From contig NZ_RAPN01000001.1 of the NCBI RefSeq assembly GCF_003610535.1, positions 310,001 to 374,000 of the forward strand: 64,000 nt of DNA, in the 5' to 3' direction. Shown in pieces: positions 53,501-61,803 of this stretch. The position numbers and the translations under genes are program-made. Position 1 is the stretch's first letter, and each line of letters opens with the position of its first letter. This stretch comes from Mangrovibacterium diazotrophicum (lineage in GTDB: Bacteria; Bacteroidota; Bacteroidia; Bacteroidales; Prolixibacteraceae). The notes under the pieces are model-generated. The model worked only from the letters and a program-made list of their open reading frames with translations, did not search any database and was not told the origin of the DNA.

Positions 53501-55993
53501 TTGACATTTCATTCAAAAGAAATCGATTTGCCGGTTGTGACGATTCTCGATGATATTCGCGAAAAGTTGCAAAAACAAAACACCCTAATCGTGAATGCTC
53601 CGCCGGGAGCGGGAAAGAGCACGATTGTACCCTTGGACTTGCTCAATTTACAAGAATTGAACGGCCAAAAAATCATCATGCTGGAACCGCGTCGTTTGGC
53701 CGCGAGAACAATTGCCGAGCGCATGGCTTCGCTGCTAGGCGAGGAAGTGGGAGAGACGGTTGGCTATCGGATTCGCTTTGAAAACCGGATTGGTAAAAAG
53801 ACCCGCATCGAAGTCGTTACGGAAGGAATCCTCACAAGAATGCTCCATGCCGATAATTCCTTGGAAGGTGTCGGAGCTGTCATTTTCGACGAATTTCACG
53901 AGCGAAGCATTTTTGCTGATGTTGCCCTGGCGCTTTGCCGCGAGGCGCAGCAGATTTTGCGCCCCGATTTACGTATTGTCGTCATGTCGGCCACGCTTAA
54001 TTTACCACAACTGTCGGAAATACTACAAGCGCCGGTTGTTCAAAGCCAGGGGCGGCAGTTCCCCGTTGAGATCAGTTATACCGGCGAAAACGACGTCCGA
54101 ATGCTGCCTGAATTGGCTGCACAGACCGTCATCCGGGCCATTCGCGAACAGGAGGGAGATATTTTGACTTTCCTTCCGGGCGAGGGTGAGATTCGAAAAT
54201 GTGAGAAAATATTGCAAGACGAGCGGCTGCCTGTTGAAATTCATCCGCTTTACGGGATGTTACCCAAAAACAAACAGCTGGCGGCGATTTTCCAGAGCAA
54301 GCAGGGAAAACGAAAAATCATTTTAGCCACGTCGATCGCCGAGACCAGCTTGACAATTGAAGGCGTGAAAGTGGTGGTCGATTGCGGGTATGCCAGAACT
54401 TCCCGTTTTGACCCGCGCTCAGGCTTGTCGCGTTTGGAGACGGTACAAATTTCCAAAGATTCCGCTGATCAGCGAGCCGGTCGGGCCGGTCGCTTGGGCC
54501 CCGGTGTGTGTTACCGCATGTGGTCGCGCGCAACACAGGAACAGCTGGCAGAGCACCGCACACCAGAGATTATTGAAGCCGATTTGGCCGATTTGGTGCT
54601 TGATTTAGCCCAATGGGGAATCACCGATCCCAATCAGTTGTCTTGGTTGAGCCCGCCGCCCAAAGGGGCTGTGCTGCAGGCTTCCGAATTACTTCACAAC
54701 TTGGATGCCCTAGAAGGAAGCAAAATTACACCGCTAGGAAAGGAGTTGCACCGACTGCCTTGTCATCCGCGGATTGCCCACATGCTGATTATGGCTCAAA
54801 AAGAAGGCAATGTAGCTTTGGCTACCGATTTGGCAGCTGTTTTGGAAGAACGAGATCCGTTGGGTAAAGAGGCCGGAATTGACATCAATCTTCGGATTGA
54901 AGCGTTGCGGAAACAACGGGCGGAAAATCGGTTGTCGAAAAAGCTGAACCGAATTGAGAAAGTTGCCGAATCCTATCGCCAGATTATCAATTGTAAAATC
55001 AGCAACGAAGCTGTGAATCCTTATGAAACAGGCTTGCTGCTGGTTTACGCTTACCCCGAGCGGATTGCATGCGCTCGGGTGGGTAACAACGCACAGTTTC
55101 AGCTAGCAAATGGCAGTATTGCCATGGCTGGCCATCGCGACGATCTGGCGCACGAATCGTGGCTGGCCGTTGCGCACCTGAATGCCCGAGAGGGAATGGG
55201 AACAATTTTTTTGGCATCGCCCTTAAATCCAACCGATTTGGCTCCCTTGGTGAAAACCCGGGAAGTCATCAACTGGGACAGCAAAAAGGGAACGCTGAAT
55301 GCCGTCAGCGAGTTGCGGATCGGTAGTATTGTGTTGCAGTCGAAACCGTTGCCCAATCCGGATCCCAGCTTGCTGCAGCAAGCCATTACCGATGCGATCA
55401 AAAAAGACGGCGAACACTTGCTGAATTTTTCGGAAGAAGTGGTGCAATGGCAAAACCGTATTTTGAGTCTGCGCAAATGGAACCCCGAGCAAAACTGGCC
55501 CGATGTTTCCACTGCGGTTTTACTTCACTCGAACCAGGAATGGCTTTCGCCGTATTTGCAAAACATTCGGAAAGCCGATGACCTGAAAAAAATCGATCTG
55601 TTGAATGTCCTTCAATATAGTTTGGAGACAGAACTTCAAACAAAATTGAACGAATTGGCTCCCGCGCGTCTGAACGTTCCAAGCGGATCGGCCATCAAAC
55701 TGCAATACCAACCCAATGGTGCGGCTCCGGTTTTGGCGGTGCGGTTACAAGAAGTTTTCGGGTTGGCAGATACTCCAAAAGTGAATGGTGGCAAACTCGG
55801 AGTATTGATGCATTTGCTGTCGCCCGGATTTAAGCCAGTGCAGGTAACATCGGATCTTCGCAGTTTTTGGAACAACACCTATTTCGAGGTGAAAAAGGAA
55901 TTGAAACGGCGCTATCCGAAACATGCATGGCCCGATGATCCATGGACGGAAGAAGCTGTTCGTGGAGTCAAAAGACGGAAAAACGACAATTAA
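53501..55993 (+). CDS. hrpB: ATP-dependent helicase HrpB
   Basis: An 830-residue DExH-box helicase of HrpB length. Walker A is APPGAGKSTIVPLDLL (GAGKST at 36-41), then EPRRLAARTIAERM (motif Ia), DEFHERS (motif II), MSATLN (motif III), ATSIAETSLTIEGV (motif V) and QRAGRAGRLGPGVCYRMW (motif VI). The C-terminus has the HrpB-specific tail with YFEVKKELKRRYPKHAWPDDPWT. The only start in the frame before Walker A is TTG 53501; a stop lies at 53486-53488. The cellular role of HrpB is poorly defined, probably RNA related. Confidence 0.93.
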   Translation: MTFHSKEIDLPVVTILDDIREKLQKQNTLIVNAPPGAGKSTIVPLDLLNLQELNGQKIIMLEPRRLAARTIAERMASLLGEEVGETVGYRIRFENRIGKKTRIEVVTEGILTRMLHADNSLEGVGAVIFDEFHERSIFADVALALCREAQQILRPDLRIVVMSATLNLPQLSEILQAPVVQSQGRQFPVEISYTGENDVRMLPELAAQTVIRAIREQEGDILTFLPGEGEIRKCEKILQDERLPVEIHPLYGMLPKNKQLAAIFQSKQGKRKIILATSIAETSLTIEGVKVVVDCGYARTSRFDPRSGLSRLETVQISKDSADQRAGRAGRLGPGVCYRMWSRATQEQLAEHRTPEIIEADLADLVLDLAQWGITDPNQLSWLSPPPKGAVLQASELLHNLDALEGSKITPLGKELHRLPCHPRIAHMLIMAQKEGNVALATDLAAVLEERDPLGKEAGIDINLRIEALRKQRAENRLSKKLNRIEKVAESYRQIINCKISNEAVNPYETGLLLVYAYPERIACARVGNNAQFQLANGSIAMAGHRDDLAHESWLAVAHLNAREGMGTIFLASPLNPTDLAPLVKTREVINWDSKKGTLNAVSELRIGSIVLQSKPLPNPDPSLLQQAITDAIKKDGEHLLNFSEEVVQWQNRILSLRKWNPEQNWPDVSTAVLLHSNQEWLSPYLQNIRKADDLKKIDLLNVLQYSLETELQTKLNELAPARLNVPSGSAIKLQYQPNGAAPVLAVRLQEVFGLADTPKVNGGKLGVLMHLLSPGFKPVQVTSDLRSFWNNTYFEVKKELKRRYPKHAWPDDPWTEEAVRGVKRRKNDN

Positions 55994-56088
55994 GCAGCAA
56001 ATAATTTCATCTGTAGCGAGCGAAAAAGTGGGGTAAAGCTGAGATTTATTGCTTGGGATCGGCTAACTTGTTGATTCAAACAGTCGAT

Positions 56089-57420
56089 ATGAAGACAATT
56101 GCCTTACTTATTGCATTATTGTTGAGCATATCGTTACATGCTCAGAGATTTCAGGGGATTCATACGAGCCGTTTTTTCCCGCTACAAAATATTTACAGCC
56201 AGCCTGCCGATTTGGTCCGGTCTGACTCCCGCTGGAATGTCAACTTTCTGTCAACCAATATTGCCCTCAAGGAGAACTTTGTTTTCAACGAATCCGATTA
56301 CTGGGATTTAGTAGGTAAAGTTGGATTTGGTGATCTGAAATACTTTTTCGCAACAGAAGAATCGGCCTTGGTCGCCGTGGGAAATGTGATGCTTCCATCT
56401 GTTTCGTATAAAATCAATCATCGAAACGCCGTCGCCTTAACAATGCGTTTGCGTGTTAACGGGATTTACAAATCGTCGAACAGTGATCTTTTAAAGCTAT
56501 TCACAGGAATTGACAATCCCGAAGGCCTGCAAAATCTTTCCAACGAATACTTCAAATCGCTTGTGAATCAATGGATGGAATATTCGGCCAGTTGGTCCGG
56601 TGTTTTATGGGAAAACGAAGGCCATCTGCTTACCGGCGGCTTAAACCTGAAATATTTGGTCGGCGGTGGTTCCGGCTATCTCAATATGGATGGCATTAAC
56701 GTGGATTACAGCAGCTCTGATATCGATCATTTCGATGTACAGGTGTCCTATGCCTACAACAAAAACCTGAGTAATACAATTAGCCAGGGTAAGATTGACT
56801 TGTTTGGTGACCGGGGAGTTGGTCTTGATTTTGGGCTAAGCTATTCCTACAAACCTACCGGTAACGATGCAATTCCCTACAAGTACAAAGTTGGATTCAG
56901 CATTAGCGATGTGGGCTATGTAAAACACCGTAAAGAAGTTGATCGTTCCAGCTTTCAGGTCGACATCCAGAATATTTCCTTTTCATGGTTTAGCCAAGTT
57001 GAATCGATGCGGGCATTAATCGATTCGCTGAAGAATTCAGTTGATTTTGTCGTTGTCAATCAGAATTCATACAAGATGGATTTGCCGAAAACCTTCACCT
57101 TGACCGGAGATTATTGTTTCAGCCGCAACTGGTATGTTGAAGGTTTAATTTCCTATCAGCCGGGCTATTACCGCCGGGTAAGCGATATTATCCGCAGCCG
57201 GATTTGGACATTCGCAGTGACACCTCGTTTCGAAAATCTAAACTGGGGTGTGTATTTGCCCTTCTTTCACACTTCGCTTAGCACTGATTTGGGCGCAGCA
57301 TTTCGCTGGAAATTCTTTTTCATGGGCTCCCGGAATGTACTTAGTAATATGCTCTCGAGTGGGCCACAGAACGGAGAGTTCTATTTTGGTATTAACATCC
57401 CGATTGGCAAACAAGAGTAG
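56089..57420 (+). CDS. DUF5723 outer-membrane-associated protein
   Basis: A 443-residue secreted protein. A signal peptide (MKTIALLIALLLSISLHAQ) is followed by many short alternating strands such as WNVNFLSTNIALKENFVFN, GVGLDFGLSYSYKP and WGVYLPFFHTSLSTDLGAAFRWKFFFMGSRNVL, which suggest an outer membrane barrel. Length and the final GPQNGEFYFGINIPIG fit the DUF5723 family of Bacteroidota. The frame opens at 56053, but the signal peptide begins at ATG 56089, which is chosen. A single gene. Function unknown. Confidence 0.8.
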   Translation: MKTIALLIALLLSISLHAQRFQGIHTSRFFPLQNIYSQPADLVRSDSRWNVNFLSTNIALKENFVFNESDYWDLVGKVGFGDLKYFFATEESALVAVGNVMLPSVSYKINHRNAVALTMRLRVNGIYKSSNSDLLKLFTGIDNPEGLQNLSNEYFKSLVNQWMEYSASWSGVLWENEGHLLTGGLNLKYLVGGGSGYLNMDGINVDYSSSDIDHFDVQVSYAYNKNLSNTISQGKIDLFGDRGVGLDFGLSYSYKPTGNDAIPYKYKVGFSISDVGYVKHRKEVDRSSFQVDIQNISFSWFSQVESMRALIDSLKNSVDFVVVNQNSYKMDLPKTFTLTGDYCFSRNWYVEGLISYQPGYYRRVSDIIRSRIWTFAVTPRFENLNWGVYLPFFHTSLSTDLGAAFRWKFFFMGSRNVLSNMLSSGPQNGEFYFGINIPIGKQE

Positions 57421-57513
57421 GCATTTCAACTTCCGACTATCCGATTGTTTTTTTACTTTAGCCGCTCAAAACGGTGTGGACGCATCGTACAACGATGCGC
57501 AACAAACAGCAGA

Positions 57514-58251
57514 ATGATTAGTAAAGAGAAGCAAATCCAAATTGTGAGCCCTGGCCCCAACGGGCAATTACTAAATGAATACGGCATGCCTGTCAAGCCG
57601 CCTGCAGGCTGGAATTTTCTACCGGCAGGTGACGCAAGTGTTACCCGCAAAGTAACGGCGCAGGGAAAATATTGGCGTGTGCAATACAAAAAGGGACGGA
57701 AAACAATCTCGAAAGGTGTTTGGGCTCCGGCAGAAACCATTTCGATGGCGCAACAGGATGTAGTAGCTACACGCCAAACTGAAACATACCAAAAGAAACG
57801 GGTCGCAGATTTGCAACGTCGCGAAAAAAAGCAGCAAGTGTACGAGGGCGAATTCCTGTCGGCTGTGGAGCAGTACCTCAATTTTCACCCCGAGTATAAA
57901 GAAGCGGAACGGTTGATGGCTTTGGCGATTACCGAACATGCCACGCCAGTGGGCAGCGGCACCGTTGCCCGCACACAAATGATTCCGTTGGAGGAACGTG
58001 CTGCCAAAGCCGTGATTGCCTGGATGCGCCACCAAACAACAGCCTACGATAACATGAAAATCGCCCGCATAAAAGGCGAACGACGGGCTGTTCGCAGAGA
58101 TTTGGCGAAACAGTCTGTAGAACTTTTGAAAGCTTACCGGAAAGGAATGGCACTTGCCGAAAACTGTCCTTTACGATCGGCTCTTCGAAAACAAACAAAA
58201 GAAAAGTCAGCTACTTTGAATAATCAACCACCGATAAAAACGACACTTTAA
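57514..58251 (+). CDS. DUF2293 domain protein
   Basis: A 245-residue, basic, soluble protein. The C-terminal part (about 130-220) has ERAAKAVIAWMRHQTTAYDNM and IKGERRAVRRDLAKQSVELLKAYR, the pattern of DUF2293, a domain of unknown function. The N-terminus (GWNFLPAGDASVTRKVTAQG) is shared with its bacterial homologues as far as I can tell. The frame reaches back to 57445, but ATG 57514 is the likely start. Its stop overlaps the ATG of the YchJ-like gene by one base, so the two are cotranslated. Confidence 0.75.
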   Translation: MISKEKQIQIVSPGPNGQLLNEYGMPVKPPAGWNFLPAGDASVTRKVTAQGKYWRVQYKKGRKTISKGVWAPAETISMAQQDVVATRQTETYQKKRVADLQRREKKQQVYEGEFLSAVEQYLNFHPEYKEAERLMALAITEHATPVGSGTVARTQMIPLEERAAKAVIAWMRHQTTAYDNMKIARIKGERRAVRRDLAKQSVELLKAYRKGMALAENCPLRSALRKQTKEKSATLNNQPPIKTTL

Positions 58252-58646
58252 TGAGTAATTTATGCCCGTGCGGCTCTCAAAAAGAGGCTGAACAATGTTG
58301 TTTGCCAATTATTTACGGGAAAAGAGATGCCGAAACAGCCCTGCAGCTGATGCGTTCGCGCTACACGGCCTTTACGAGAGCCGATGGAGCTTACCTGATG
58401 CGCAGTCATCACAGTGCAACACGGCCGGTAAAAGACCGGAAGAACATCGAAAACTGGGCTCGTTCGGTGGAGTGGATGGGGCTGGTGATTCTCGGTACAA
58501 AAGCAGGCGAAGCCCCCGACAATACTGGCTATGTCGAATTCCGGGCACTTTACCTGGAGCAAGGTGTCCTGCACGAGATTCATGAAAAATCGCTTTTCAA
58601 ACGCGAAAACGGGAAGTGGGTTTATCACTCCGGTGAGCACTTCTAG
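58251..58646 (+). CDS. YchJ-like protein with SEC-C motif (UPF0225)
   Basis: A 131-residue protein with an N-terminal zinc-binding SEC-C motif (CPCGSQKEAEQCC at about 5-17) and an NTF2-like domain: LMRSRYTAFTRADGAYLMRSHHSATRP at about 32-58, then VEFRALY and HEKSLFKRENGKWVY at the end. This matches the YchJ family, function unknown. It overlaps the DUF2293 gene by one base and is followed by a bidirectional terminator. Confidence 0.9.
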   Translation: MSNLCPCGSQKEAEQCCLPIIYGKRDAETALQLMRSRYTAFTRADGAYLMRSHHSATRPVKDRKNIENWARSVEWMGLVILGTKAGEAPDNTGYVEFRALYLEQGVLHEIHEKSLFKRENGKWVYHSGEHF

Positions 58647-58651
58647 AAACG

Positions 58652-58683
58652 AAAAAAGCAGATCAAATTTGACCTGCTTTCAA
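58652..58683. terminator. bidirectional terminator between the YchJ-like and transaldolase genes
   Basis: AAAGCAG and CTGCTTT pair at the base of a stem whose inner part (ATCAAATTTGAC) can extend it with one mismatch. An A-tract lies before it, so it also terminates the minus-strand transaldolase transcript. Confidence 0.75.
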
Positions 58684-58702
58684 AATATAGATTGATGTAA
58701 CG

Positions 58703-59659
58703 TTAGAGTTTCTGGCTGATTTTTTCTTCCAGTTTAATAATGTCAGCCGCAAATTTCCGAATACCTTCGGCCAGTTTTTCGGTAGCCATAGCATCTTCAT
58801 TCATCATCCAGCGGAATGCCTTTTCGTCCAGCGAAATCTTCGGTTGATCGTAACCACCCAAATCATCAGCGTTCAGTTTTTGCTCCAATGTACCATCCAT
58901 TTCAGCCAATTCTTTCAACAGATTCGGCGAAATGGTCAGCAAATCGCAACCGGCAAGCTCCGTGATTTCGCCCGCTTTACGGAAGCTGGCACCCATCACT
59001 TCAGTTTTATAGCCGTATTTTTTGTAGTATTTATAAATTTCGGTCACCGATTCCACGCCCGGATCTTCACTGACAGGAATATCATCAACACCACGATCTT
59101 TTTTATACCAGTCGTAAATACGTCCAACGAAAGGAGAGATCAGCTGTACTTTTGCTTCGGCACAGGCAATGGCTTGAGCCATGCTGAATAACAAAGTCAG
59201 GTTACAGTGAATGCCTTCTTTTTCGAGGATTTCAGCTGCTTTAATACCTTCCCAGGTCGAAGCGATCTTAATCAGGATTTTCTCCTTTGGGATACCTTCG
59301 TCTGCATATAATTTGATCAATTGGTGTGCTTTGTTCACGGTTGCTTCCGTATCGAACGACAGACGGGCATCCACCTCTGTCGAAACACGTAGCGGAACAA
59401 TTTTCAATATTTCGGTACCAAAATTCACAGATAATTTGTCCATGCAAAGGCTCAGCTGCTCTTCCTTCGAGCCTCCTTTGGCCTTGGCATATGCCACCGC
59501 CTGATCAATCAGGTGTTGGTATTTGGCGTCTCCGGTTGCCGCAAAAATCAGCGAAGGGTTTGTCGTGGCATCGCGCGGAGTAAATTTTTTCATCGATTCA
59601 AAATCGCCAGTATCGGCAACTACTACAGTCATTGTTTTTAATTGATCAAGCAAACTCAT
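58703..59659 (-). CDS. tal: transaldolase, TalB-type
   Basis: A 318-residue transaldolase of the TalA/TalB length class. It transfers a dihydroxyacetone unit between sugar phosphates in the pentose phosphate pathway. The start [18 protein letters not shown] matches the family; earlier in-frame starts (59767) add 36 residues that do not. [12 protein letters not shown] lies at about 33-44. The Schiff-base Lys is in [18 protein letters not shown] (about 130-147), and [13 protein letters not shown] at about 178-190. A GCAATCGATTGC palindrome lies 56 bases upstream, identical to the one before kduI, so the LacI-type regulator may control it. Confidence 0.95.
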   Translation of the reverse strand: MSLLDQLKTMTVVVADTGDFESMKKFTPRDATTNPSLIFAATGDAKYQHLIDQAVAYAKAKGGSKEEQLSLCMDKLSVNFGTEILKIVPLRVSTEVDARLSFDTEATVNKAHQLIKLYADEGIPKEKILIKIASTWEGIKAAEILEKEGIHCNLTLLFSMAQAIACAEAKVQLISPFVGRIYDWYKKDRGVDDIPVSEDPGVESVTEIYKYYKKYGYKTEVMGASFRKAGEITELAGCDLLTISPNLLKELAEMDGTLEQKLNADDLGGYDQPKISLDEKAFRWMMNEDAMATEKLAEGIRKFAADIIKLEEKISQKL

Positions 59660-60237
59660 AATCGTATAATTTTTAAGTTCGATCATATAAACAGAGCAGA
59701 AGCCAGAGAGTTTATGCAATCGATTGCTTTTAAGTAAAGTTAACATGAAGATTCGAATAAGCCGCAATGAAAAATCAATCCAATACTCAGTCGTTTACCC
59801 GTTTATAGAGAAATTGCGGCATTCTCGAAAAATGTAGATTTTTTTGCAATACCATAGCTGTTGCAAAGGGGTGGCTCAGGATAAATTTCACTACGGGCAA
59901 AACTGTTCTGTTATTTGTGCGGAACTGAATTCTCATTTTTTTAAGAAGAATTGATTGATGCGAATTCCATTTTCGGCTCAAAAAACAAGAGAACAATTTA
60001 TGGATATGTTTTGCCAGCAGTCGACCGGATACATGGAAAGCAAGTGCATTTTATCTTCATTTCACATCTTGTTGTCAGAGAAAGCGTTCAATAAAAAATG
60101 ATGAATCTTGGGCCTTTTCAGTAAACAAAAGGCATTCGAGAACGTTCAAAAAGTGAAATTTTGTAAGGTGAACGCAAAAACTGCTGACTGCCGAGTAACA
60201 AAGAGCAGGACAATATATTCAATCAAAATACGCCAAA
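59660..60237. other. divergent intergenic region upstream of transaldolase and the 471-aa unknown
   Basis: About 580 bases. It holds the palindrome at 59716-59727 and, on the minus strand after it, a poor -7-like TCTGTTTA. A 69-codon frame (59787-59996) looks spurious. I see no clear promoter for the plus-strand gene at 60238. Confidence 0.45.
59716..59727. promoter_or_regulatory. LacI-type operator GCAATCGATTGC upstream of transaldolase
   Basis: Identical to the 12-bp palindrome at 5931-5942. Read in the direction of the downstream gene both sites extend to GCAATCGATTGCATA, 15 identical bases, which makes a common regulator more likely than chance. Confidence 0.65.
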
Positions 60238-61653
60238 ATGCTTAGTACGAAAGAAAAATCAGTACACATTAATATTGAATCAAATTATTATGGCTCAATC
60301 GCTGAAATCGGGGGCGGACAGGAAACAGCCCGACACCTTTTTCAGGCTGGTGGGGCATCAAATACGGTTGCCAAAACCATTTCCGCTTACGATAAAAGCT
60401 TTAGCGACCATTTTTATAACAATGGTCAGCCATCCCGTTACGTGGCCGAGGATCGTGTGAAAAAGATGGTGGAATACGAGTATATGGAATTGCTGAAAAT
60501 TCTGGATGAAAAGATCAACCAGAAATTCTTCGCTTTCGCCAATACCGTTGAAACCCTTAATTACACGAAGACAAATCAGGGAAGTGGCTGGTTGGGAATT
60601 GCACTTGAAGGAACTGATCGATACAATCCCAATAAAATATTCATTCACGTTAAACTGCATGAACGCGACACTTTGTTACAGCAATATTCTCTGGGAGACC
60701 TGGGGATTAACCTGATTTACGGTGCGCTGTTTCAATGGGAAGATCCCCGAAAAATCCTACTGCAATTGCTTGATAACCTGGATGCCGAAAGGGTAGAGGT
60801 TGACTACATTTACGTAGAAGGTCCGGATTTAACCTGGGTCGATAACCGCATTCTGAACCTGATGTTGGTCAGCAACAATATGACACCGGCGATCATGTTC
60901 GATCCGCAGGGAAACGTGCAGCAACCCGGCGATATGCTCTACAAGAAGAATGTGCTGCTAATGCGCGGCTATTTCCGGCCGGTAAACAACCTGGTGATCG
61001 AATTCCTGGAGAATAGTCTGGAAGTATTTAAGCGCGACGAGGATTACAAACCCGATAACACCATCGCATTCTGCGAAATATCGCTCAACAACCTGATGCA
61101 CGACCGTAAAGTTGACGAATCGGATTTTCTGCACCGCGTCGATCTGCTGAACATGGTCGGACAAAGTGTAATGGTTTCGAATTTCAGCCGCTATTTCGAA
61201 TTGGTGAATTATTTCGGGCAGTTTAAAATGATCAAATTGCGTGTGATCATGGGGATGCCAACCTTCGACCTGATTCTGGATGAATCACTCTATCCCGATT
61301 TGCGGGGAGGCTTGCTGGAATCGGTCGGTAAACTGTTCCACAACAACGTAAAACTGTACTTATTCCCCTACATCGATACCAAAAGCGGGCGGGTCATTTC
61401 TCCGGATACCGATCACTTTGAAGGATCCAAAAAACTACTTTGGCAGTACCTGAATGAAACCAAAAAAATATTGATGCTTGAACTCAAATCGGAAGATCTG
61501 ATCAAGCAAACAACAGAACAACTTCGTGATTTGATTCGAAACGGCGATCCCCGGTTAAAAAGCTTGCTGCCGGAAAAGGTTTATTCTCACATCCAAGAAA
61601 ACAAGCTGTTCGACTACAATTGCAATAACAGTCAACAAACAGATTTAATCTGA
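60238..61653 (+). CDS. conserved protein of unknown function
   Basis: A 471-residue soluble protein with no signal peptide, membrane helix or motif I can name. Regions that look conserved are SIAEIGGGQETARHLFQAGGAS and TVAKTISAYDKSFSD near the N-terminus, FFAFANTVETLNY, GDLGINLIYGALFQ, and VLLMRGYFRPVNNLVIEFLENS. I recall close relatives in Bacteroidota under unconvincing labels such as TonB-dependent receptor or nucleotide adenylyltransferase. Neither fits: there is no barrel and no HxGH motif. A single gene with its own terminator. Confidence 0.75.
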   Translation: MLSTKEKSVHINIESNYYGSIAEIGGGQETARHLFQAGGASNTVAKTISAYDKSFSDHFYNNGQPSRYVAEDRVKKMVEYEYMELLKILDEKINQKFFAFANTVETLNYTKTNQGSGWLGIALEGTDRYNPNKIFIHVKLHERDTLLQQYSLGDLGINLIYGALFQWEDPRKILLQLLDNLDAERVEVDYIYVEGPDLTWVDNRILNLMLVSNNMTPAIMFDPQGNVQQPGDMLYKKNVLLMRGYFRPVNNLVIEFLENSLEVFKRDEDYKPDNTIAFCEISLNNLMHDRKVDESDFLHRVDLLNMVGQSVMVSNFSRYFELVNYFGQFKMIKLRVIMGMPTFDLILDESLYPDLRGGLLESVGKLFHNNVKLYLFPYIDTKSGRVISPDTDHFEGSKKLLWQYLNETKKILMLELKSEDLIKQTTEQLRDLIRNGDPRLKSLLPEKVYSHIQENKLFDYNCNNSQQTDLI

Positions 61654-61676
61654 TAATTAAAGAGAAAGATACTTAG

Positions 61677-61708
61677 AGGCGCGGTTACGACTGCGCCTTT
61701 TGTTTTTG
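61677..61708 (+). terminator. terminator after the 471-aa conserved unknown
   Basis: AGGCGC and GCGCCT pair around a 10-base loop and are followed by TTTGTTTTTG, 23 bases after the stop. Confidence 0.8.
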
Positions 61709-61803
61709 TTTGCCGTCCGTCTTTTTTGCAATACCAATCTGGTTTACAACGCGTTTGCTATTTCACAACCAGCATTGATTTGATCCGTTCTAAAATCATC
61801 TAA

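Noticed and set aside
59787-59996. 69-codon minus-strand frame in the gap upstream of transaldolase
   Set aside because: Basic, low-complexity product with no ribosome binding site, family or neighbour; the region is better explained as regulatory sequence.
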